Assembly: GCF_019710635.1 (NCBI RefSeq)
Contig: NZ_JAIFZS010000048.1
Location: 1-64,000, forward strand
Direction of reading: 5' to 3'
Origin: Mycolicibacterium xanthum
Lineage (GTDB): Bacteria > Actinomycetota > Actinomycetes > Mycobacteriales > Mycobacteriaceae
DNA length: 64,000 nt
The notes beneath the pieces were generated by a model. The model was not told the DNA's origin, did no database searches, and was given only the letters and a program-made list of their open reading frames with translations. Position 1 is the first letter of the stretch, and the number at the start of each line of letters is the position of its first letter. Below, piece after piece: positions 50,792-58,440 of this stretch. Both the position numbers and the translations under genes were made by a program.

Positions 50792-51433
50792 ATGAAGGCA
50801 ATCAGTCGGGTGCTGATCGCGATGGTGGCGTCCATCGCGGCTTTGTTCGTGAGCACTGGCACCTCTCACGCGGGGCTGGACAATGAGCTGAGCCTGGTCG
50901 ACGGCCAGGGCAATACTCTGACGATCCAGCAGTGGGACACGTTCCTCAACGGCGTCTTCCCGCTGGACCGCAACCGCCTGACCCGCGAGTGGTTCCACTC
51001 CGGCAAGGCGACATACATCGTGGCCGGTGACGGCGCCGACGACTTCGAGGGCACCCTCGAGCTCGGTTACCAGGTGGGCTTCCCGTGGTCGCTGGGTGTG
51101 GGCATCAACTTCAGCTACACCACGCCGAACATCGCGTTCGACGGCTGGGGTGCTGACTTCGGCGACGTTGCGGGACCGTTCGACTCGATCGTGACCCCGC
51201 CGTTCTTCCCGGGTGTGTCGATCTCGGCCGACCTGGGTAACGGCCCGGGCATCCAGGAGGTCGCGACCTTCTCGGTGGACGTCGCGGGTGCCGGCGGCTC
51301 GGTCGCGGTGTCGAACGCTCACGGCACGGTCACCGGTGCTGCCGGTGGTGTGCTGCTGCGCCCGTTCGCGCGGCTGATCTCGTCGACCGGTGACAGCGTC
51401 ACCACCTACGGCGAGCCTTGGAACATGAACTGA
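50792..51433 (+). CDS. MspA-family porin, first copy
   Basis: 213 residues; signal peptide of 27 residues cut at SHA before GLDNELSLVDGQG, identical to the mature start of MspA. The octameric outer-membrane channel for small hydrophilic solutes. Most of the chain matches MspA (WDTFLNGVFPLDRNRLTREWFHSG; the C-terminal SVTTYGEPWNMN). The loop that forms the MspA constriction (LIDDGDIT, with D90 and D91) is replaced here by a two-residue-longer AFDGWGADFGDVAG, so pore selectivity should differ. Found in fast-growing mycobacteria, not M. tuberculosis. Confidence 0.95.
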   Translation: MKAISRVLIAMVASIAALFVSTGTSHAGLDNELSLVDGQGNTLTIQQWDTFLNGVFPLDRNRLTREWFHSGKATYIVAGDGADDFEGTLELGYQVGFPWSLGVGINFSYTTPNIAFDGWGADFGDVAGPFDSIVTPPFFPGVSISADLGNGPGIQEVATFSVDVAGAGGSVAVSNAHGTVTGAAGGVLLRPFARLISSTGDSVTTYGEPWNMN

Positions 51434-51451
51434 CATACGCTCAACACGGAG

Positions 51452-51479
51452 TTGGCCCTCGGCGTTTGCCGGGGGCTAA
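51452..51479 (+). terminator. Hairpin between the two porin genes
   Basis: TTGGCCCTCGGC and GCCGGGGGCTAA pair over 12 positions with two G-U pairs and a GTTT loop, 19 bp after the first porin stop. It may end or attenuate the first message before the second copy. Confidence 0.5.
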
Positions 51480-51519
51480 CGCCGTTTCGGGGACAAACTG
51501 TAAATCCACTGGGAGAAAC

Positions 51520-52161
51520 ATGAAGACTTTCTGTAGGGCCTTGACTGCGATGGTGGTGGCCGTCGCCGCGCTGTTCGTGAGCACCGGCACGTCGCATGCC
51601 GGGCTGGACAATGAGCTGAGCCTGGTCGACGGCCAGGGCCGGACACTGACGATCCAGCAGTGGGACACGTTCCTCAACGGCGTCTTTCCGCTGGACCGCA
51701 ACCGCCTGACCCGCGAGTGGTTCCACTCCGGCAAGGCGACATACATGGTGGCCGGTGACGGCGCCGACGACTTCGAGGGCACCCTCGAGCTCGGTTACCA
51801 GGTGGGCTTCCCGTGGTCGCTGGGTGTGGGCATCAACTTCAGCTACACCACGCCGAACATCGCGTTCGACGGCTGGGGTGCTGACTTCACCGACGCTGCG
51901 GGGCCGTTCGACTCGATCGTGACCCCGCCGCTGTTCCCGGGTGTGTCGATCTCGGCCGACCTGGGTAACGGCCCGGGCATCCAGGAGGTCGCGACCTTCT
52001 CGGTCGATGTCTCCGGTGCCGGCGGCTCGGTCGCGGTGTCGAACGCTCACGGCACGGTCACCGGTGCTGCCGGTGGCGTGCTGCTGCGCCCGTACGCGCG
52101 GCTGATCTCGTCGACCGGTGACAGCGTCACCACCTACGGGACACCCTGGAACATGAACTGA
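51520..52161 (+). CDS. MspA-family porin, second copy
   Basis: 213 residues, 86 bp after the first porin and nearly identical in its mature part, so a recent tandem duplication. Differences cluster in the signal peptide (MKTFCRALTAMVVAVAA) and a few sites (NT to RT, GDVAG to TDAAG, VAGAG to VSGAG, GEP to GTP near the end). It keeps the altered constriction loop AFDGWGADF. GGGAGA precedes ATG 51520. Confidence 0.95.
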   Translation: MKTFCRALTAMVVAVAALFVSTGTSHAGLDNELSLVDGQGRTLTIQQWDTFLNGVFPLDRNRLTREWFHSGKATYMVAGDGADDFEGTLELGYQVGFPWSLGVGINFSYTTPNIAFDGWGADFTDAAGPFDSIVTPPLFPGVSISADLGNGPGIQEVATFSVDVSGAGGSVAVSNAHGTVTGAAGGVLLRPYARLISSTGDSVTTYGTPWNMN

Positions 52162-52185
52162 CACTCTCGTTGCATCGTTGACACG

Positions 52186-52222
52186 AATTGGCCCCCGGTT
52201 ACGCCGACCGGGGGCCAATTCC
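52186..52222. terminator. Bidirectional terminator between porin and mscL
   Basis: A perfect 15-bp stem, GAATTGGCCCCCGGT with its complement at 52208-52222, and a 7-nt loop. It lies between the convergent second porin and mscL and can act on both strands; AATTC/GAATT gives weak U-runs on each side. Confidence 0.75.
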
Positions 52223-52240
52223 GTTCGAGAGGACGGGGTT

Positions 52241-52675
52241 TCACCCGTCGGTGGATCGCTGCTCGGGCGCGTCGCCGAGCTCGGCGGCCGCGTCGGCGCC
52301 GGCGCCGGCCCGCAGCAGGTCCCGGATCTCGGTCAGCAGTGTGAGCTCGGTCTCCGCCGGCTCCACCGCGACGTCGCGCTCCTTGAGTTTCTTGAACGGC
52401 ACCACGACCACGAAATAGATGACCGCGGCGACGATGAGGAAGTTGATGGCCGCCGACAGCACGGCGTTGAGATCGACAAACTGCTCGCCGCCCAAAGGAA
52501 TCCGCAGAATGCCGTAGTCGGAATCGGGTCCGGCTCCGATCCGGTCGACGAGCGGCTGGATGACACCGTCGGTGAACGCGGTCACGAGCCCGGTGAACGC
52601 CGCACCGATGACGACCGCGACGGCCAGGTCTATGACGTTGCCGCGTGAGATGAACTCTTTGAATCCCTTGAGCAT
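52241..52675 (-). CDS. mscL: Large-conductance mechanosensitive channel
   Basis: 144 residues. The homopentameric channel opens on membrane tension to release solutes in hypo-osmotic shock. MLKGFKEFISRGNVIDLAVAVVIGAAF is the S1/TM1 signature, TM2 is AINFLIVAAVIYFVVVVPF, and the charged bundle KKLKERD follows. The C-terminus is an acidic Ala-rich helix. ATG 52675. Confidence 0.96.
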   Translation of the reverse strand: MLKGFKEFISRGNVIDLAVAVVIGAAFTGLVTAFTDGVIQPLVDRIGAGPDSDYGILRIPLGGEQFVDLNAVLSAAINFLIVAAVIYFVVVVPFKKLKERDVAVEPAETELTLLTEIRDLLRAGAGADAAAELGDAPEQRSTDG

Positions 52676-53000
52676 GGTGTGCCAACCTTTCTGACGTGGG
52701 CCCGTTCACTGGAACGTTAGCGCCCGACACCGCTTGGCGGCCGGACCACGCAGGGTCGGGGCCGGCCGACCGGAGCCCCGGGCCGCCACCGGGTGTGGAT
52801 ATCCGGCTCGCCGAAATCCCCTCTGGAAAGCGGTGTTTCCGGGAGAATCGGCGCGTCTGCGGGGTCGCGTTCGAGGGCAGTTTCAGGGCACTCTGAGAAT
52901 CCCGGACTCGGCACGCGCGTCGGTGCGATGACTGCTAATCTGTGGAGGCCTGAAACGCCACCAGGGCCGACGTGTCCTGTCAACAAAAGGGGAAATGCTG
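52676..53000. other. Intergenic region with extended -10 promoter
   Basis: 325 bp between divergent mscL and a small secreted protein gene, no coding potential seen. TAATCT at 52936-52941 with TGC directly upstream is a good extended -10, giving a leader of about 50 nt to the start at 53001. The rest is GC-rich with no recognised RNA. Confidence 0.45.
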
Positions 53001-53357
53001 ATGGCCATCAACGCCAAGGCGCCCGCTCGCGGTTCGAAGAAGATGCTGGGTGCAGTGGGCCTGGGTTCGTTCGCCGTGGCCGCAGCTTTCATGAGCCTCG
53101 GCAGCGGGACTGCCAGCGCCGACATCACCGAGGTCGGGCCGTCCCCGACCGTCACGAGTGCGCAGGCCGAGACCTACGCCGACATCCGCACCAACGACTT
53201 CGGTGTCGCACGCGGCCTGTCCGAGACGCGTCTGGCCGACGCCGGCGTGATCAGCGCACAGGGCGAGGTCCGCGACACCACGATGGCCGTCGTCGGTGGC
53301 ACCGCTTCGGCGTTCGAGGGGGCGTACCCCGTGGGTCCGCCGATCGGCGACTGGTGA
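53001..53357 (+). CDS. Small secreted protein, unknown
   Basis: 118 residues with a twin-basic-free Sec signal peptide (RGSKKMLGAVGLGSFAVAAAF, cut near ASA-DITEVG). The mature part of about 77 residues is soluble, has no cysteine, and ends YPVGPPIGDW. AAAGGGG lies 8 nt before ATG 53001, which is preferred to ATG 52995. It is expressed alone, between a good promoter and a strong terminator. I do not recognise a family. Confidence 0.72.
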   Translation: MAINAKAPARGSKKMLGAVGLGSFAVAAAFMSLGSGTASADITEVGPSPTVTSAQAETYADIRTNDFGVARGLSETRLADAGVISAQGEVRDTTMAVVGGTASAFEGAYPVGPPIGDW

Positions 53358-53369
53358 TCTGACCGAGAA

Positions 53370-53405
53370 GAAGCCGCCCCCGGTGATACCGGGGGCGGCT
53401 TCTTT
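53370..53405 (+). terminator. Intrinsic terminator after secreted protein gene
   Basis: GAAGCCGCCCCCGGT and its perfect complement (53388-53402) enclose a 3-nt loop, and AA/TT pairs extend the base; TTT follows. Stable and tight, it is one of the strongest in the window. Confidence 0.85.
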
Positions 53406-53500
53406 GTGGGCGGTCACTCCTGAAGCTCTGTGGGCGGTGGCTACTGCAGCTTTGTTGGCGGTGGCTGGTGCAGCTTTTGTGGCCGTGGCTAGTGCAGCGT
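53405..53500. repeat. 24-bp tandem repeat, four copies
   Basis: Four diverged 24-bp units (53405, 53429, 53453, 53477) of the form TGTGGGCGGTGGCTACTGCAGCTT, between the terminator and the SAF-domain gene. The last unit runs into that gene's stop codon region. Confidence 0.8.
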
Positions 53501-54139
53501 CAGCGTGACGGCTTCGACCAAGGCCGTCCCGGCGACCGACCTGGCGGCCGCGTCGGGCAGCGCCACCAGCACAACCCGACCGCCGCGGGTCGCCATCCCG
53601 GTCTCCTGCGCCGACACCAGCACTACGACAGCGCCGGTGGCGATGAGTCGGGCGTCTTTGTCGTCATCGACAGGCGCGGCGACGATGTCGACGACGTCGC
53701 CGGCTCGCACCAGGTCCGCGACGGCGGCGTCGGTCAGTGGAATCGGAACGATCCGGGCGTCCGGTCCGGCGGCCGATTCGGCCAGCCTGGATCCCAGCAG
53801 CCGGACATCGGTGAGTACCTCGCCCCGCCGGGCCGGGCCGGCCAGGGTCGCCCCCACGACTTCCTCGATGTGGGTCTGCGCGCCTTCGGGAACCGACACG
53901 GCACCCCGGCGCTGCAGCCGGACGTCGTCGGCGGTCAGTTCCGTCCCCGGGGTGAGATCGCGGGCAGTCACCACGACGTCGAACTGATCGCCGCGGGGGT
54001 CGTCGCGCATCGCGGCGACCGCGGCCAGCAGCACCAGGGCTCCGGCGAGGAGGCGGCGTGCGGCCGACCCCCGGGTCCAGCCGGGTCGAAGAAGAACGGT
54101 CAGCCGAGTCAGTGCTGACGGGTTCAGCGAATCCCCCAC
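53489..54139 (-). CDS. SAF-domain membrane-anchored protein (Rv0990c-like)
   Basis: 216 residues. One transmembrane helix (RRLLAGALVLLAAVAA) is followed by a SAF/CpaB-like domain: VVVTARDLTPGTELTADDVRLQRR and ARRGEVLTDVRLLGSR match the antifreeze/flagellar P-ring/CpaB fold. CpaB acts in Flp pilus assembly, but this protein lacks the rest of CpaB and no pilus genes are near. Exported face likely. Function unknown. Confidence 0.78.
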   Translation of the reverse strand: MGDSLNPSALTRLTVLLRPGWTRGSAARRLLAGALVLLAAVAAMRDDPRGDQFDVVVTARDLTPGTELTADDVRLQRRGAVSVPEGAQTHIEEVVGATLAGPARRGEVLTDVRLLGSRLAESAAGPDARIVPIPLTDAAVADLVRAGDVVDIVAAPVDDDKDARLIATGAVVVLVSAQETGMATRGGRVVLVALPDAAARSVAGTALVEAVTLTLH

Positions 54140-54208
54140 CCGGCCAGGCTAGGACGCGCGACTCCCGGCGTCAGCCCGCGGCTGCGCGGCTGTGGATAAC
54201 CCGTCGGG

Positions 54209-54556
54209 TCAGCTGGATGCGGCGGCAGCGGGGGAGGGCGACGACGAACTCGAACTGCTCGACGAGCTGGAGTTGTCCGACGAACTCGACGAACTCGACG
54301 AACTCGACGACGTCGATTCCGAGGTGGAATTCGACGCGCTGCCGGAACCGGAGCTCTTGCTCTTACCGTTCTTGGACTGCTCGCGGCTGTCGGTCCGGTA
54401 GAAGCCGCTGCCCTTGAAGACCACGCCCACCTTGCCGAACAGCTTGCGTAGCCGGCCCTCGCACTTCGGGCACTCCGTCATCGTGTCGTCGGTGAACGCC
54501 TGCACCACGTCGAACTTGTTGTCGCATTCGGTGCACGCATAGGAATAGGTGGGCAC
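54209..54556 (-). CDS. ruc: Ruc, FmdB-type zinc-ribbon redox chaperone
   Basis: 115 residues from GTG 54556 (VPTYSYACTECDNKF). The FmdB zinc ribbon is complete: C8, C11, C29, C32. The M. tuberculosis homologue Rv0991c (Ruc) is an oxidation-activated chaperone with a disordered tail. Here the tail after about residue 70 is almost pure serine (two runs of 11), encoded by a 9-bp satellite. Oxidation of the four Cys with zinc release is the known switch in the homologue. Confidence 0.85.
   Translation of the reverse strand: MPTYSYACTECDNKFDVVQAFTDDTMTECPKCEGRLRKLFGKVGVVFKGSGFYRTDSREQSKNGKSKSSGSGSASNSTSESTSSSSSSSSSSSDNSSSSSSSSSSSPSPAAAASS
54279..54305. repeat. 9-bp satellite encoding poly-Ser of Ruc
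   Basis: Three perfect adjacent copies of GACGAACTC with degenerate units on both sides (about 54236-54320). On the coding strand they read as TCG/AGT serine codons. Slippage here would change tail length without a frameshift. Confidence 0.85.
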
Positions 54557-54614
54557 GAAAACCTCCGCGGTGGTCAAACTTCTTAGCACTCTACCGGCTC
54601 AAGTGCTAGAACCG

Positions 54615-55214
54615 CTATCCGGGCTGGTTGATTCCCGATGCCAGGGCGACCAGTCCCCGATGGGGGGTCAGCGCATGCGTCATCCGCACGTCGTGTGGCT
54701 CGGCGGGCAGGCGATCGAGGATCTCGTCGTCGCGCACCACCGCGACCAGGGCGGCGTCGCGGGCCAGGTGAAGCGTGCGGTCGTAGAACCCGGCGCCGCG
54801 GCCCAGTCGCACGCCGCGCCGGTCGACGGCCAGCGCCGGCACCAGCACCAGGGAGGCCTGAGCCACCGCGTCGGGGGGCAGCCACGGCGGCGGCGGTTCG
54901 CGCAGCCCGAAAGGCGCCGGGATCAGTTCGCCCGGCCGGTATCGCCCCCATTGCAGCGGCTGGGGCGTACCGTCGGGATCTTCGCGGGCCACCGGGAGCA
55001 GAACCGTGGCACCCTGCTGCAGCACCGTGTCGATCAGCGTCAGCGAGCCGGGTTCGGAGCCGACCGGCACGTAGCCGCACACCGTGGATCCCGGCTTGAC
55101 CGCGGCGCCGAGATGGCCGGCCAGATCGGCCGCCTCGGCGTCGTGCACGTGCGCCGGCACGGCCCGGCGGGCAGCCAGAATACTGGTTCGCACCTGTGAT
55201 TTTGACCGATGCAC
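54615..55214 (-). CDS. 5-formyltetrahydrofolate cyclo-ligase
   Basis: 199 residues from GTG 55214; GTG 55193 is a shorter option. Converts 5-formyl-THF to 5,10-methenyl-THF with ATP. The family blocks are KSQVRTSILAARRAV (N-terminal RxxxxxRR helix), LQWGRYRPG, LVLVPALAVDRRGVRLGRGAGFYDRTL (the ATP/folate signature) and the C-terminal DVRMTHALTP. Equivalent of Rv0992c; it diverges from galU. Confidence 0.9.
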   Translation of the reverse strand: MHRSKSQVRTSILAARRAVPAHVHDAEAADLAGHLGAAVKPGSTVCGYVPVGSEPGSLTLIDTVLQQGATVLLPVAREDPDGTPQPLQWGRYRPGELIPAPFGLREPPPPWLPPDAVAQASLVLVPALAVDRRGVRLGRGAGFYDRTLHLARDAALVAVVRDDEILDRLPAEPHDVRMTHALTPHRGLVALASGINQPG

Positions 55215-55265
55215 AGCGTAGCCCTCCGGCTGCGGGGTAAGAGAGAACAACCAACTCAGAGAGGT

Positions 55266-55271
55266 TAGTGT
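55266..55271 (+). promoter_or_regulatory. -10 box for leaderless galU
   Basis: TAGTGT followed by 7 nt and the galU ATG with no ribosome site. Same geometry as purN and the SDR gene. Confidence 0.55.
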
Positions 55272-55278
55272 GTGAACG

Positions 55279-56202
55279 ATGACTCGGCCTGAAGTTCCTA
55301 TTCCACGTACCGCCGTGGTTCCGGCGGCGGGCTTGGGGACGCGGTTTCTCCCAGCGACCAAGACGGTGCCGAAAGAGTTGCTGCCGGTGGTCGACACCCC
55401 CGGGATCGAGCTGGTCGCCGCGGAGGCCGCCGAGGCCGGCGCCGAGCGGTTGATCATCATCACCTCCGAGGGCAAGGACGGTGTGGTCGCCCACTTCGTC
55501 GAGGACCTCGTGCTGGAGGGGACTCTGGAGGCGCGGGGCAAGCACCTGATGCTCGAGAAGGTCCGTCGCGCGCCGGCCCTGATCAAGGTCGAGTCCGTGG
55601 TGCAGGCCGAACCGTTGGGCCTCGGTCATGCCGTGAGCTGTGTCGAGGCCAGCCTGGCTCCCGACGAGGATGCCATCGCGGTGCTGTTGCCCGACGACCT
55701 GGTGTTGCCCACCGGTGTCCTGGAGACCATGTCGAAGGTGCGGGCCAAACGCGGCGGATCGGTGCTGTGCGCGATCGAGGTGTCCCCCGAGGACATCAGC
55801 GCCTACGGCGTGTTCGACGTGGAGACCGTTCCCGACGCCGTCAACCCGAACGTGCTCAAGGTCAAGGGGATGGTGGAGAAACCCAAGGCCGAGGACGCGC
55901 CGTCGCTTTACGCGGCAGCCGGGCGTTACGTCCTGGACCGGGCGATCTTCGACGCGTTGAAGCGAATTCCCCGGGGTGCGGGCGGCGAACTGCAGCTCAC
56001 CGACGCCATCGCACTGCTCATCGAGGAAGGACACCCGGTGCATGTCGTGGTCCATCGTGGATCTCGACACGACCTGGGAAATCCCGGGGGGTACCTGAAG
56101 GCTGCGGTTGACTTTGCGTTGGAGCGAGACGACTACGGGCCCGAACTTCGCCGGTGGTTGATCGAGCGGCTGGGACTCGCTTCCGCGCCGGCCGAACACT
56201 AG
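55279..56202 (+). CDS. galU: UTP-glucose-1-phosphate uridylyltransferase
   Basis: 307 residues. Makes UDP-glucose for trehalose, glycogen and envelope polysaccharides. Nucleotidyltransferase signature AAGLGTRFLPATKTVPKELLPVVD, AEPLGLGHAV, LLPDDLVLP (metal Asp) and VEKPKAEDAPS are intact. ATG 55279. It heads the galU-glp-rimJ-glpR series with a 69-bp gap to glp. Confidence 0.96.
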   Translation: MTRPEVPIPRTAVVPAAGLGTRFLPATKTVPKELLPVVDTPGIELVAAEAAEAGAERLIIITSEGKDGVVAHFVEDLVLEGTLEARGKHLMLEKVRRAPALIKVESVVQAEPLGLGHAVSCVEASLAPDEDAIAVLLPDDLVLPTGVLETMSKVRAKRGGSVLCAIEVSPEDISAYGVFDVETVPDAVNPNVLKVKGMVEKPKAEDAPSLYAAAGRYVLDRAIFDALKRIPRGAGGELQLTDAIALLIEEGHPVHVVVHRGSRHDLGNPGGYLKAAVDFALERDDYGPELRRWLIERLGLASAPAEH

Positions 56203-56271
56203 CGGCTGCACCGCCGCGCGCACCCCGCGCGGGCGCGTCGGCCGGGTGTTTCGACTCGAGAAAGGCGTGCT

Positions 56272-57558
56272 TTGCGTTCGGTGGAGGAGCAGCAGGCTCG
56301 GGTGGCGGCTGCCGCGGTGGCGCCGCGGCCGGTGCGGGTGGCCATCGCTGAAGCCCAGGGTCTGATGTGCGCCGAGGAAGTGGTGACCGAGCGTCCCCTT
56401 CCCGGCTTCGACCAGGCGGCCATCGACGGCTACGCGGTGCGCAGCGTCGATGTCCTCGGCTTCGGCGAATCCGACGGCGGCGACGGCGAAGACGGTGAGG
56501 ACGACGCGGGTGGCGGTGGTGCCCGCGAGATCAGCCTGCCGGTGATGGGCCTGATCGAGGCGGGTGCGCGCACGCCGAGCAGGCTTCAGCCCCGGCAGGC
56601 GGCGCGGGTCCAGACCGGTGCGCCGATGCCGACGCTGGCCGATGCGGTGTTGCCGCTGCGGTGGACCGACGGAGGCCAGTCCCGGGTCCGGGTGCTACGC
56701 GGGGTGCGGTCGGGTGCCTATGTGCGCAGGACCGGCGACGACGTGCAGCCCGGTGACGTCGCGGTGCGAGCCGGCACCATCATCGGAGCCGCCCAGGTCG
56801 GGCTGCTCGCCGCGGTGGGACGCGAGCGGGTGCTCGTGCATCCGCGACCCCGGTTGTCGGTGATGTGTGTGGGTGGCGAGCTCGTCGACATCTCGCGCAC
56901 CCCCGGCAACGGCCAGGTCTATGACGTGAACTCCTACGCCCTGGCGGCCGCCGGGCGGGACGCCGGCGCCGAGGTGAACCGGGTCGGCATCGTATCGACC
57001 GATCCGAAGCAGCTGCGCGAAACCGTCGAAGGGCAACTGAACCGCGCCGAGGTGGTGGTCATCGCCGGAGCGGTGGGCGGGGCGGCCGCCGAGTCGGTGC
57101 GCACGGTGCTGGCCCAGCTCGGCGAGATGGAGGTCGCCCGCATCGCCATGCATCCGGGCTCGGTGCAGGGGTTCGGTCAGCTCGGCTCCGACGGAGTCCC
57201 GGTTTTCCTGCTACCCGCCAACCCGGTCAGTGCGCTGGTGGTGTTCGAGGTGATGGTGCGGCCGTTGATCCGGCTCTCCCTCGGCAAGCGGCAACCGATG
57301 CGGCGTGTCGTTCAGGCGCGCACGCTGTCGCCGATCTCCTCGGTGGCAGGCCGGAAGGGGTTCCTGCGCGGGCAGTTGATGCGCGACCAGGACACCGGCG
57401 AGTACCTGGTGCAGGCCCTCGGTGGGGCACCCGGTTCCTCGTCGCATCTGCTGGCCACGCTGGCCGAGGCGAACTGTCTGGTCATCGTGCCCGGTGAGGC
57501 CGAACAGATCCGCACCGGCGAGGTCGTCGACGTCGCGTTCCTGGCCCAGCGCGGCTAG
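56272..57558 (+). CDS. glp: MoeA1/Glp gephyrin-like protein
   Basis: 428 residues from TTG 56272, the start that matches Rv0994 (MoeA1). All MoeA domains are present: GFDQAAIDGYA, QTGAPMPTLADAVLP, and VMCVGGELVD and NGQVYDVNSY in domain III, and the LPANPVSALV block. The catalytic loop of molybdotransferases (GGVSVG-x-D) reads GAVGGAAAES, so molybdenum insertion is unlikely. The corynebacterial counterpart Glp binds FtsZ and the receptor GlpR in division; GlpR is encoded two genes downstream. Residues 63-82 carry an Asp/Gly-rich insertion. Confidence 0.88.
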   Translation: MRSVEEQQARVAAAAVAPRPVRVAIAEAQGLMCAEEVVTERPLPGFDQAAIDGYAVRSVDVLGFGESDGGDGEDGEDDAGGGGAREISLPVMGLIEAGARTPSRLQPRQAARVQTGAPMPTLADAVLPLRWTDGGQSRVRVLRGVRSGAYVRRTGDDVQPGDVAVRAGTIIGAAQVGLLAAVGRERVLVHPRPRLSVMCVGGELVDISRTPGNGQVYDVNSYALAAAGRDAGAEVNRVGIVSTDPKQLRETVEGQLNRAEVVVIAGAVGGAAAESVRTVLAQLGEMEVARIAMHPGSVQGFGQLGSDGVPVFLLPANPVSALVVFEVMVRPLIRLSLGKRQPMRRVVQARTLSPISSVAGRKGFLRGQLMRDQDTGEYLVQALGGAPGSSSHLLATLAEANCLVIVPGEAEQIRTGEVVDVAFLAQRG

Positions 57559-57577
57559 GCGCGAGACGGCGACAGCG

Positions 57578-58231
57578 ATGAGCCTGTGGAGTTCGCGCTC
57601 GCAGCATCCCGGCTGGCCGATGCCGGTCGGTCCGCTGCGGGTGCAGTCCGGTGTGGTCGGGCTACGCCCGGTGCGGCTGCGCGACGCCGCTCAGTGGAGC
57701 CGGATCCGGCTGGCCGACCGCGCCCACCTGGAGCCGTGGGAGCCGTCCACCGACCTCGACTGGGTGGTCCGCCACTCGGTTTCGTCGTGGCCGTCGGTCT
57801 GCTCGGGCCTGCGGGCCGAGGCGCGCAAAGGCCGGATGCTGCCGTTCGCGATCGAACTCGACGGACACTTCGCCGGCCAGTTGACGATCGGCAATGTCAC
57901 CCACGGCGCGCTGCGTTCGGCGTGGATCGGCTACTGGGTGGCCAGCGAATCGACCGGCGGCGGGGTGGCGACCGCGGCATTGGCGCTGGGTCTGGACCAC
58001 TGTTTCGGCCCGGTGATGTTGCACCGGGTGGAGGCCACGGTGCGGCCCGAGAACGCGGCCAGTCGGGCGGTGCTGGCCAAAGCGGGGTTCCGCGAGGAGG
58101 GTCTGTTGAAGCGCTACCTCGACGTGGACGGCGCCTGGCGCGATCACCTGCTGGTGGCGATCACCATCGAGGAATTGCGCGGCTCGGTGGCCGCGTCGCT
58201 GGTGCACAGCGGCCGCGCCTCGTGGACCTGA
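57578..58231 (+). CDS. rimJ: GNAT acetyltransferase, RimJ-type
   Basis: 217 residues from ATG 57578. RimJ/RimL-like: GVVGLRPVRLRDAAQWSRIR at the start, IGYWVASESTGGGVATAALALGLDH forming the acetyl-CoA pyrophosphate loop (a GGG variant of the Q/RxxGxG/A motif), and RPENAASRAVLAKAGFREEG, the conserved NxxSxxVxEKxGF block. Acetylates an N-terminal amine of a ribosomal or other protein. Equivalent of Rv0995, 19 bp after glp. Confidence 0.88.
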   Translation: MSLWSSRSQHPGWPMPVGPLRVQSGVVGLRPVRLRDAAQWSRIRLADRAHLEPWEPSTDLDWVVRHSVSSWPSVCSGLRAEARKGRMLPFAIELDGHFAGQLTIGNVTHGALRSAWIGYWVASESTGGGVATAALALGLDHCFGPVMLHRVEATVRPENAASRAVLAKAGFREEGLLKRYLDVDGAWRDHLLVAITIEELRGSVAASLVHSGRASWT

Positions 58232-58247
58232 CGCCTCCGCCGCGAGT

Positions 58248-58295
58248 AGACGCGAAGGCGCCCTATTCGGCGGGAAATCGGTGCCTTTTGCGTCT
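58248..58295 (+). terminator. Hairpin after rimJ
   Basis: AGACGC-GAAGGC-CC (58248-58262) pairs with GG-GCC-TT-GCGTCT (58280-58295) with small mismatches around a 17-nt loop. It separates rimJ from glpR, which has its own upstream region. Confidence 0.55.
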
Positions 58296-58440
58296 GGCCG
58301 CGGAACGACAGTGTTACTGATGTGACACATGTGGCTTCTGGTGCTTGTCTCGGGCGAATTACAGGTGTGTAATTGTCTCGGCGCGCCGCTCACGGATGCG
58401 CTGGTCACAGACCTAGCCTGATGGGGAAAGGAGCAGGCGC

